Shown here: positions 8,797-17,100 of the stretch, piece by piece
Numbering within the stretch: position 1 is the stretch's first letter
Layout: the number at the start of each line of letters is the position of its first letter
From: an uncultured Ignavibacteria bacterium
Lineage (GTDB): Bacteria > Bacteroidota > Ignavibacteria > SZUA-365
Length of the DNA: 64,000 nucleotides
Reading direction: 5' to 3'
NCBI GenBank assembly: GCA_913061095.1
Contig: CAJXVM010000019.1
Location: forward strand, 36,640-100,639
Translations under genes and position numbers: made by a program
Notes under the pieces: model-generated
Database searches by the model: none
Told to the model about the DNA's origin: nothing
The model's input: only the letters and a program-made list of their open reading frames with translations

Positions 8797-10641
8797 TCAA
8801 CAATTCATCCTGCCCCCCTCATAGTACCAGACCCAGCCACCATGCAATCCATCCTTCTTGGCATTTATCCCCAAACGCCTCCGTGCCCGATGAAGTGTAG
8901 CTTTCGATATGCCGAGATCCTCTGCTTCAACCTCTCCTACCTTTGCCGGATATAAAGGGTCTTCCGCAAGTCTGGCCTTGAGAAATTCGACCGCCGTGGA
9001 TTCAGCTGACTGTCGGTGGATTTCGGCGGGAGCAGGGCCGTACTCCACCCCACCCTGCGTGATACCGAGCCCATACCTTTCTCTGTGCTCTGAGAGGTTG
9101 GCCTTCACCACGTCTAGCACAAGTTGACCAGCCTGCTCATAAAGAGCCAGAACACTACGTGCGTGCTGAACAATGGTCGATGAGCCCCGCAGGCGATGCA
9201 TGGTCATCTTTTCCATGCCCTTCTTCGGCTTACCAAGGTGATGCAGCACCAGAATGGGTTTGCCGGTATCCCGGGCAATCTCCGCGAGGGGCTTGACGAT
9301 CCGGAGCATCTTCGCCGAGTTCTCTTCTTCGTTGTGTCCACCGGAGAGCGAGTCAAGGACACAGAATACCACATCCTTACGGCTAAGGCTCCTGTGAAGT
9401 GCCTCCCGATGCGCAGAGTCCTGCAGGTTAAAATCCGCATAGGGGTCTGTTAATGGACTGAGTATTCTGTCAACAGGCAGCCGCCACCGCTGTGCGCGGG
9501 ACCTGTTCAATGTCTGTCCGGCCTCAGTCTCCAGCCAAACCACCTTCTGATTTCCATCGAGTACCATATCCGAGGGCAGTTCACCATCCGGCATGAAGTC
9601 TCCAAGCAGAATCCGACGGCACAGATCCAGGGCTACCATGGATTTCCCGATACCGCTTTCGCCGCCCATCATTGTAAGCATACCCATCGGGATCATATCC
9701 TGCCAAAGCCATCTGACCGTGGGGGATTCAGGGAGGTCCGCCCAAGTGCTTCCCGCGGCTTCACGGTCGTTGCGGCTTTTCTGCTCGGCCTCCTGCGACC
9801 GGGATGAACCGGCCGCCTGTGATTCCCTGTCGGGGCGTGGTAGATCCTCTCTCATCATTTGCTCATCCGGCGGGACTGTACGGGCGACCGGATCTTCCGT
9901 GCCTTGGGAGGAATGCAGTTCGTCAATGCGCACACGCAGCCAGAGAGGAAGCTCTGTGAGCCGGTTTTCCCATGGCCTACTCGAAAGCTCCCACTTAAGA
10001 TTTCTGCCTGTCATGTCCAGGCTCGGCGGTACTAATGCAAAGCCACCCTCCGCATTGAGGTCGACACCCTCTAATAGTTTGCTGCCAGAAGGTATATTAC
10101 GAGTTGGCATCCGGAAAAAAAGAACGTGCACTCCATCACCGGTCATGCACAGCACCGGGCTGTCAAGTGCCTTGCCATCTCCTCCAAGGCCTTGCATCGC
10201 ATGAAAACCTTTGGTTCCGCTGTCTGTCTCGAGGGTAAGGATTCCGGAAGCTTCCCCCGTCGGTAATGCGATGTTCGCATCGGGCCATCTGCCCCACCAC
10301 CTTCGGATCTTTTCCGGATCCGTCGAAGCCTCCACCCGCCAGTCGTCTATTCGTGGGTGCCTGCCGGGGGTGCGGCAGTCCTTTGCTCCACAGCTACAGT
10401 AACCGGATTCTGATACTACATGTACCGGAAAGACCGGCCATTTCAGTTCTAATGCATAGAACAGTGCGTAGCTGGCCATCTCGGTCTTGCCTCCGGCCAT
10501 CTCGAAAGGATTGATGGTGCGACCGTCAGGCCACTGGCCGAGATACTGCGGCCCGGCACCATTCATACGCGAAACACCGTAGCCAGCAGTACCATCCACC
10601 TGCCAAAAATGGGCAACAGGAAAAATGTTGGTGTTTTTCAT
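8797..10641 (-). CDS. PrimPol-like primase with RepA/DnaB-type AAA+ ATPase (replication protein)
   Basis: A 614-residue protein. The start at 10641 (MKNTNIF) has a strong GAGGAGGT ribosome site; a longer in-frame start is less likely. Residues about 55-235 resemble the bifunctional primase/polymerase N-terminal domain found in plasmid and phage replication proteins (ALFYALELKWPVFPVH, with CSCGAKDC as a likely zinc site, and the DANIALPTG and DGVHVLFF strands). Residues about 300-520 form a RecA-fold ATPase with Walker A GGESGIGKSM near residue 325, a Walker B-like VVFCVLDSLSGG, and the VLHHLGKP motif of RepA-type helicases. The C-terminus is a winged-helix-like segment (LGISKATLHRARRRLGI). 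It is expected to replicate the element after excision and is 14 bp downstream of the excisionase-like gene. Confidence 0.86.
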   Translation of the reverse strand: MKNTNIFPVAHFWQVDGTAGYGVSRMNGAGPQYLGQWPDGRTINPFEMAGGKTEMASYALFYALELKWPVFPVHVVSESGYCSCGAKDCRTPGRHPRIDDWRVEASTDPEKIRRWWGRWPDANIALPTGEASGILTLETDSGTKGFHAMQGLGGDGKALDSPVLCMTGDGVHVLFFRMPTRNIPSGSKLLEGVDLNAEGGFALVPPSLDMTGRNLKWELSSRPWENRLTELPLWLRVRIDELHSSQGTEDPVARTVPPDEQMMREDLPRPDRESQAAGSSRSQEAEQKSRNDREAAGSTWADLPESPTVRWLWQDMIPMGMLTMMGGESGIGKSMVALDLCRRILLGDFMPDGELPSDMVLDGNQKVVWLETEAGQTLNRSRAQRWRLPVDRILSPLTDPYADFNLQDSAHREALHRSLSRKDVVFCVLDSLSGGHNEEENSAKMLRIVKPLAEIARDTGKPILVLHHLGKPKKGMEKMTMHRLRGSSTIVQHARSVLALYEQAGQLVLDVVKANLSEHRERYGLGITQGGVEYGPAPAEIHRQSAESTAVEFLKARLAEDPLYPAKVGEVEAEDLGISKATLHRARRRLGINAKKDGLHGGWVWYYEGGRMNC

Positions 10642-10655
10642 CACGTTACCTCCTC

Positions 10656-10913
10656 TCAGCTGCAGCTGCAGTCTGTGCAGCGAGCGCTGCAGGTGCATGA
10701 TGGATTCTCGCAGACTGCACCGCCGCCCTCGATCCAGCTGTCGAGGTCCTCGATGCGGAAGTAGAGTTTCTTTCCCGACGGTTTGAAGGCCCTGATCCGG
10801 CCATCTTTCACATGCCGGTAGAGCATAGTCACGGAAATGTTGAGATAATCGGCGGCTTCCCGGGTGGATAGTGGCCTTCTGATCGTGCAGTTTTGTTCAT
10901 TCATAGTGTTCAT
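10656..10913 (-). CDS. Excisionase / AlpA-like helix-turn-helix protein
   Basis: An 85-residue protein with a MerR-like winged helix of the excisionase family: PLSTREAADYLNISVTMLYR followed by HVKDGRIRAFKPSGKKLYF and IEDLDSWIE. The start at 10913 (MNTMNEQN) is chosen because AAAGGAG lies 7 bases upstream. The C-terminal tail has eight cysteines among about 20 residues (CENPSCTCSARC then TDCSCS), suggesting metal binding, which is unusual for an excisionase. It precedes the replication gene by 14 bp, so it probably controls excision and/or transcription of the replication gene, as AlpA/Xis proteins do in satellites. Confidence 0.85.
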   Translation of the reverse strand: MNTMNEQNCTIRRPLSTREAADYLNISVTMLYRHVKDGRIRAFKPSGKKLYFRIEDLDSWIEGGGAVCENPSCTCSARCTDCSCS

Positions 10914-11302
10914 GGAAGAACTCCTTTGCATGGGATGCCTCCGCGCGGTGGATACTTGAATTAGGGTAATGGACAAAATGAGTCCACGCGGCGTGCATCA
11001 TGTACCGCAAAGTACTATCAGAAAACAGCCAAGTTGAATCCGTCCCTGTGCTGTTCCTTTCAGTGAGGATATTTTTTTTTGGCTGGGCGATCCGGCTGCG
11101 GGCAGAATGCATGGACAGATCGCGACGGCCTGAATTGCGGGAAGGCTGGGAGGTTTGCAGGAAATCTTGATGCAGCAGTCCTGTAGACCAGAGAGGTGTT
11201 CGGAAGTTGGCACATAGCAATAAACCCTGCCCCACGAAGGGTGACAGGGCTAAGAGGAAGCCAAGGTTATTTGAAGTTTGGTTGCCGAAGAATGGGTGCT
11301 AG
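10914..11302. other. Intergenic region between excisionase gene and CRISPR array
   Basis: About 390 bp with no convincing gene. It should hold the promoter of the leftward excisionase-replication operon and the end of the CRISPR transcript (hairpin at 11223-11250). Confidence 0.5.
11223..11250 (-). terminator. Likely terminator of the CRISPR precursor transcript
   Basis: Read leftward, CCCTG and CAGGG close a stem with inner ACCC/GGGG pairs around a TTCGT loop, followed by TTTATT. It lies about 50 bp beyond the degenerate last repeat. Confidence 0.5.
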
Positions 11303-11846
11303 CTACCAGCTTTCATCCAATGGCCATGAAGGAAGGACATCTGATGCAGCCGGAGCCGCCGCCGTCTCTTTCCAGTGCCAGCTTTCATCCAATGGCCATG
11401 AAGGAAGGACCGTTGAAGGTTGAACGTGTGAATAGACCATCGTGGTTTGTGCCAGCTTTCATCCAATGGCCATGAAGGAAGGACCTGGACTGGAACAAGC
11501 GCATGGTCCCGGTCGTGATCGTGCCAGCTTTCATCCAATGGCCATGAAGGAAGGACGGGGCGACCTGGTGGTTGACGAAGCCCTCGCAAATTCGTGCCAG
11601 CTTTCATCCAATGGCCATGAAGGAAGGACACCTGTGCCGATCTCGGCATCCGTTGCGCCACCAAGTGCCAGCTTTCATCCAATGGCCATGAAGGAAGGAC
11701 ATGTAGTCGAGGACATGGGGAAGGCGAGAGACCTATTGTGCCAGCTTTCATCCAATGGCCATGAAGGAAGGACTTTGAGGCATTCAAGATCCGCGTTTCA
11801 GAGGTCAACGGTGCCAGCTTTCATCCAATGGCCATGAAGGAAGGAC
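11303..11846 (-). CRISPR. Type V-B CRISPR array: 8 repeats, 7 spacers
   Basis: 36-bp repeats start at 11303, 11375, 11449, 11521, 11594, 11665, 11738 and 11811; spacers are 35-38 bp. On the minus strand the repeat begins GTCCTTCC and ends GAAAGCTGGCAC. The ending matches the GAAGTGGCAC end of the Alicyclobacillus acidoterrestris Cas12b repeat as I recall it, so crRNAs are read from the minus strand, like the cas genes. The leftmost repeat (11303-11338) differs at two of its first three plus-strand bases (CTA instead of GTG), marking the leader-distal end. The leader is therefore at 11847 and above. No spacer has an obvious match elsewhere in the window. Confidence 0.98.
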
Positions 11847-12039
11847 CGCAGCCCCTGTAACCTACGCGATGCATGCAGGTTGTGTGATTGAATACGAGCA
11901 GTCTGTAATCAAGCGAAGAGAAATGACAGAACACTAGCATGAGCGAGGGGGAACCTCCAATTTCAGGGTCAATGGCCGAACGAGCAGCCCGGGGTGGTGA
12001 TGGCCAATGCAGCTGCTCGCATGCATTACGTCAAAGAAC
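11847..12039 (-). promoter_or_regulatory. CRISPR leader region with inverted repeat
   Basis: The region between the tracrRNA and the first repeat must contain the leader. An 8-bp inverted repeat, CGAGCAGC (11981-11988) with GCTGCTCG (12012-12019), encloses GATGGCCAATGC, which resembles the ATGGCCATTG core of the CRISPR repeat; CAATGGCC at 11970-11977 also matches the repeat. These may be adaptation-related leader motifs, a tracrRNA 3' hairpin, or remnants of a decayed repeat. Confidence 0.5.
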
Positions 12040-12127
12040 AACCAATGGATAAAAACCATCAGTGGGTGGCGGGTCTTTTCAACAGCCGTGGCACTGCCAC
12101 TGAATCCGACGCAGCCCTGTAGGCTGC
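12040..12127 (-). ncRNA. tracrRNA of the Cas12b system
   Basis: On the minus strand, 5' to 3': a GCAGCC/GGCUGC hairpin (plus-strand 12111-12127); the left arm UCAGUGG (12097-12103); GUGCCA (12089-12094), exactly complementary to the repeat 3' end UGGCAC; an internal hairpin closed by GGC/GCC; the right arm CCACUGA (12059-12065), a perfect 7-bp match to the left arm; then a 19-nt anti-repeat (12040-12058) that pairs with the repeat over 18 of 19 positions, with one U-U mismatch and several G-U pairs. The order hairpin, stem, GUGCC, hairpin, stem, anti-repeat is the same as in the A. acidoterrestris Cas12b tracrRNA. Exact ends are not known. Confidence 0.85.
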
Positions 12128-12158
12128 ACATGCAGGATGTGAAATTCTGACAAAGAAA

Positions 12159-12458
12159 TCAATAGATCATATCAGATTTATGGGACAGAATCAGCCGAGT
12201 GCCGAGGACCTGCCACTGCTCAGGAAGAGATGCTCTCGCCCCGTCGACCGTCCCAAGGGTGATCAATATGACCTGGTCCTCTTTGTGGTGAATGATGTCC
12301 TTTATCTTTTCCATCAGAACGACCTTATCCTTTTCCGAAAGCTGACACAGGAATACCGAATACTGGACATGGTCGCCATACCCGCGCAGCAGCCTGAACA
12401 TGTGGCGCAGCCGGGTGTCATCAGCAATGTCGTAAGCCACCAAGACAAAACTCCGCAT
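12159..12458 (-). CDS. cas2: CRISPR-associated endonuclease Cas2
   Basis: A 99-residue Cas2 of normal length, with a ferredoxin-like fold. The first strand FVLVAYDIADDTRLR carries the conserved metal-site Asp at residue 10, and YSVFLCQLSEKDK is the typical third segment. With the Cas4-Cas1 fusion it should form the spacer-integration complex. Its start lies 3 bp after the cas4-cas1 stop, so the two are translationally linked. The tracrRNA and array follow downstream on the same strand. Confidence 0.96.
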   Translation of the reverse strand: MRSFVLVAYDIADDTRLRHMFRLLRGYGDHVQYSVFLCQLSEKDKVVLMEKIKDIIHHKEDQVILITLGTVDGARASLPEQWQVLGTRLILSHKSDMIY

Positions 12459-12461
12459 GGT

Positions 12462-14189
12462 TCACCTCGTTGTCAATGGCCGATAGTCAGTCAATTCTCC
12501 TGTCAGGTACCTACCGAAGAGTCTTGCTTCGAGCGTGAAGATCCGCCGGTAACTCAACCGGTACCCGAAACTGGGATGAGTGACCATCTCGTCAACCCGC
12601 CGTTCATATGCCTTGATCCATTTCTTCTTTGCATGAGGCTTCATTGCGCAGTACTGATCAGTTATCACAAAATCTTCCTGAGTGAATGTACCCTCGTTAA
12701 CAGCACGGAGGACTGCTGAGTCCACCACGAGGGGACGGAAGGCTTCCATCAGATCAAGCGCCAGAGCAGGGCGCCCGGCAACTGTGGCATGGAAAAAACC
12801 AAACATAGGATCCATCCCACAACCATGAATGGCTGAGATGAAATCTCTGAGAAGCATCGTGTACCCGTATGAAAGCATTGCATTGATTGGATCATGAGGT
12901 GGCCTCCGGTTCCGGCTTTTCATCTGAAAGCCTTCTGCGGCCTTGGACTGGAACAGTTGTGGATACATCTCCCAGTACCTCTTCGCGGCATACCCCTCAA
13001 TTCCACGCAGGGAATCTGCATCAGTGGCCTCAAGTGCATTCCGCATACATGCACGCAGCGCCCTCAAAACTGCGGTATTCGCTTCACTACCATTCCTTCT
13101 GATAAATACCCGCTGATTCTCAATTTTTGCAAGAATGATGTTCCTGGTGATGCAAAGGCATTGTGGTGTGTCATCGCACACTGAGTACTGCCGACGGCGA
13201 AGCTCGACTTTCTTCTCAAGGGGCTTGGCCGTGATGGCCCTAATCCATCCACCGGTTGTCAACCATGTGATATTGATGCCGCGATCGGTAAGCGCCAGCA
13301 TCAACGATGTAGATAGCTGGACCTGTCCCCAACAGCAAACATGCGCTACGTCTTTGATGGGCACAAAAGTGACTGGCTCATCCGGCACGACAATCCTCAT
13401 GGACTCACCGGATTTCCCGGCCGATGTGCCCGGCGTAAGCAGATGAAGAATCCCCTCGTCGTCTCTGCCCGGAAAGAGTTGCCTCGGTTCCGCAAGCACA
13501 CCGCTTAGACAGGACGTTTCATCCGGCAGGCAGACATGATTCATGGAACAACGGATGCATTTCTTGGAATCCACGAGGGGTCCCGGCATAGGTGCAGCAG
13601 CCATGCCATGCGTCTGATCGATGACATGCCGCAGCGCCATCTCGAGGCTGGGATCCCATTGTATCTCCACCAGCTTCCTGCTGCCCCTGTAGTATATCCG
13701 TCCTACATTGCATTGATGCCCGGTCTCTCGAAGGAGCGCAATTTGTCCAGCAAGTTGGATCTGGTCATTTGGCCATGCCGAGGCTTTCAACGACGCAGGC
13801 CCGATGAAGAATGGAGCATCCCCCGATGGCGCTTCACCTTTTTTCACCTCAACCGGGATTTGCTCTGTTCCTTCATCAAGAATTACATCAAACTTGCCAT
13901 GGATCCCGAGGATCTCTGAATAAAGAGTCATCTCATTGACCATGCCCTCTGGCCATGGAGTCTCTTCATTGCCTTCCTCCAGTGTCCCCTCCCGCTTGCC
14001 AGCGGATCGAACCGCCTTCGACCTGCTCAACCTTTTCCTGTGGGCGATGCGGCCGGTAATCGTATCAACATTCTCCTCGAACAGTTCCTGCACATACATC
14101 AGGTGGAACAATCTTGGGCAGTATACATACTCATTCAGGCCGCGCAGCGGGGTGCTGAATGTTTCCCCGGATTCAGAGGCGGAGTTCAT
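12462..14189 (-). CDS. cas4-cas1: Cas4-Cas1 fusion, spacer acquisition protein
   Basis: A 575-residue fusion. Cas4 part (about 1-225): iron-sulfur cysteines C24 (YVYCPRLF), C211, C214 and C220, and RecB-like nuclease residues H50, D101 and E114-x-K116 (VEVKKG). Cas1 part (about 265-575): likely catalytic E398 (RGIEGYAAKRYWE), H467 (FFHATVAGRPALALDL) and D479/E482. Cas4-Cas1 fusions are characteristic of type V-B and some type I-U loci; Cas4 trims prespacers and selects PAM-containing ends. The start at 14189 (MNSASESGE) overlaps the cas12b stop by 17 bases, which suggests coupled translation. An upstream in-frame extension would run deep into cas12b and is rejected. Confidence 0.97.
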   Translation of the reverse strand: MNSASESGETFSTPLRGLNEYVYCPRLFHLMYVQELFEENVDTITGRIAHRKRLSRSKAVRSAGKREGTLEEGNEETPWPEGMVNEMTLYSEILGIHGKFDVILDEGTEQIPVEVKKGEAPSGDAPFFIGPASLKASAWPNDQIQLAGQIALLRETGHQCNVGRIYYRGSRKLVEIQWDPSLEMALRHVIDQTHGMAAAPMPGPLVDSKKCIRCSMNHVCLPDETSCLSGVLAEPRQLFPGRDDEGILHLLTPGTSAGKSGESMRIVVPDEPVTFVPIKDVAHVCCWGQVQLSTSLMLALTDRGINITWLTTGGWIRAITAKPLEKKVELRRRQYSVCDDTPQCLCITRNIILAKIENQRVFIRRNGSEANTAVLRALRACMRNALEATDADSLRGIEGYAAKRYWEMYPQLFQSKAAEGFQMKSRNRRPPHDPINAMLSYGYTMLLRDFISAIHGCGMDPMFGFFHATVAGRPALALDLMEAFRPLVVDSAVLRAVNEGTFTQEDFVITDQYCAMKPHAKKKWIKAYERRVDEMVTHPSFGYRLSYRRIFTLEARLFGRYLTGELTDYRPLTTR

Positions 14190-17100
14190 CGCTACTCTGC
14201 CTCTCGAGGGACACCTTTTGCATCTCCTGCCATATCCTGTCACGAGTTGAAGACCAGAAGACCTTTGATGGGATCCATCTGTTGCTCTCGAACAAAATGC
14301 CTGAGGGATCCCGGAAGAAGGTCTCCCGGCGGGTCCCGGCTTCCTCTGGCATGTCCGCAAGCAGTTCATCGAGTTCTCCGTCTTCCGCCCGGGCCTTCCC
14401 TTCGGCCGCTTTCGTGCCCTTTTTCCTGCCCGCCCTGGTCATAACGTAGGATACCCCATCGTCGGCGGGTGTGAGGTGAAATTCCCCTTTGCCATTCTCG
14501 AGCTGCTGGAGAGCACCGAGAAGCCGTGCGCCGGGAGTATGGTCGAGATGGTAGCCGCCATCTTCTCCCACCGCGAGGCAGGTGATCCGGCTTGCCTCTC
14601 CGCAACGGGTCCAGAAGCGGCGCTGAAGATTCTGCGCAGCGTTGATGTCGGCATGGATCACCCGCAGCTTTTCGTCAGCCCCAAAGCTTGCGAACAGTTC
14701 TCCTCCGCGCCACGGAACCATCATGCCCGGACGTATCACCCAGCGCAATGCCTCCCGGGCCTTCTCGGCATTACCATGGAACGAGGGGCCGAGCATCCAT
14801 CCGAGCTCCGCGGCGAGGTACGGGCGGGGAAGTTCATCGGCGAAATCTTCCGCCGTCAGTACCCGGCAACGAACACCCGGCGCACCGCTGCTGGCGTGGA
14901 ACCGGCTGCTGAATCCGGCAGCCGTGGTTTCCGTGATGATCCCGTAGAGTTCTGCCTGCATGGTGGTCTCGGCGGAGATCTCCCGGTGGTTCCACTTCAT
15001 CAGCTGCGAGTTCTCCCGCCGGGGCCTGTCGACCCGAAAGCGGTACCGCGCCAGGTCTTCGAACAGGATCAACCGACATGGTGCGAAACGCTGCTGCCAG
15101 CCGGGACCATCGGGATTGGTTAGATAGCCGCGTGCGGCCTGCACCAGAAGGTCCGCCCCGGTTTTCGTGCGGTCCTCTTTCAGCTTGTTGATGTGCCGGA
15201 GCAGTCCAGCGGCCACGGTGCCATGCTCCGCCCGGTTCAGGCGGTTGATCTCGCCGAACTTCCTGCCGTGGAGACTCCAGCTCATGATCAGCCGGCGGAC
15301 CGAGTCGAGGTACTCGATGGCCCACACGGACTTGCCGCCGTTGTAGGCCCTCTTCTCGCGCCGCTCCTGCCATGAAGAGGACTTGCCCCGCGTGGCCCGC
15401 CTCCATTCGCCGAATCGTTGGGAAAGCTGCTTCTCGGCCATAGCATGAAACTGCTGGCACCGCTGCATCCAAAGTTCAGGCGTGCTGCGAAAGCTGGTGT
15501 CCCTGAGTCCCTCGTAATCCTCCCGCCGGAATCCCGGCACATCGTCATCCGCGACTCCGTCACCGGCTGGCATTGCTTCGAGCAGTGCTCCAAGCTGCGC
15601 ATCCCTTTCCTGGTCGTTGTCCTCCGCTCCCAGCTGCAGCATGCGCCGGAGCAGCCGCATGTCGCGGCGAAGGGCCCGGACCTGACCGGCGGCTTCCCTC
15701 CTTGCGCTCTCCTCCCGGGTGGTCGTGGCTTCGCCCGGCAGCCGGAGGGTAAAGCTGCGCTCATGCAGGGCCCAGAGCTTCCGCGGATCGTTCTCTTCCC
15801 TGCCGTCTGCCGCAGGAAAAGCCAGGCCTTTCTCCGGTCGACCCTCGACGAGTTCGAACACCGAACATGCGGCGAATGAACGGAGCCCGAGATCCACCGA
15901 CAGCACCCGCAGGCCCGCCCGGATCTTGTCACGGTACTTGCTCTTGTTCGACAGCGCCGTGTTGAAGTGATGCACTTCCGGCGGCGTCTGAATCCTTCCC
16001 CTGCCGTCGAGCCATTCCTCCGGCGCCTTGGTGTGCACATCGAGCGTGAGTTTGAACCACACCGGACCGATTCTGCCGCTTTCCAGCTGCTCCTCTTTCC
16101 GACGGGGCTCCTCGATATATGGCCGGTCAAAAAGGATTTCCGCACCGCCGGCTTCCCCTTCGAAGTCCTGATGGGCGGAACGGTATTGGAGCAGCATCTT
16201 TTTCCCGTCCCTGCTCAGAGTGAGATCGGAAAGCTGTCCACTCGGGGCCAGACGGCAGAGGTGTTCCTCCTCGGTGAGACCACCGTTGTCATTTCGATTC
16301 AGGAGCTTGATGCGCAGGAGCAGCTTCTCTCCGGCTGTTTCGAGGGCATAGTTGCGAAGGTTGGACCCGCCCGGAGCCTCGTACATGATCCATCGCGGAT
16401 GCAGGCGGGAATCGGCGAACGTCATGAGGGAAAATTCCTGCCTGCGGCTCAGCAGCAGGTGCGCCATGTTGATCTTGACGAAGGGCACGACGGCATCGTC
16501 CTCCCGCCAGAGGTGTTCCCTGCCCTCGGCAGCGAGCCATCGGAAGAAATCCGGATCCCCGAATCCGCCGCGGAGCCGGGATTGCAGCTGCGCGAGGATC
16601 TCCATCCGGGACGCGGCGTCCTTGCCCTTCTGGAGCCAGTCCTGCCTGATCTGGTCCCAGGCGCGGATGCTTCGGCTGCCGATGCGGAACGGCCGGTCGT
16701 CGCTGGCGAGAGCCACCTCCTTGAGCCTTTCGTGGCGGGCGCGTTCGTACTCCCGCAGGACATCGAACACGGACTTGAGGTGGACATGCTCTTCGATGAG
16801 GGCATTGTATGCAGCCGCGGCGGCGTTGTGTTCCGCCTTGGTGTTGTGGTTCCAGCTTTCCCATGACAGAAGATGCGCAATGGCGAGACGCATGGCGAGG
16901 CGGTCCCAAACGCTGACGCCCTTTCCTCCGGAATTGAGCTTCATGCGGAAATGCGGCAGCACGAGCGGCAGCAGACCGAGGCGCTTGAGTTCCCTAATGA
17001 CCGGGGCATTCCCTCTTTCGATTTCCCGGCGTTTCTTCTCCTGGTCCTCAATAAATGCATCCTGCCAGTCCTGACCGTTGCGTAGGCGCCTGACCCACGC

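Noticed and set aside
11299..11837. Open frames on both strands through the CRISPR array, encoding a repeated peptide.
   Set aside because: They arise because repeat plus spacer is close to a multiple of three; the array explains them fully.
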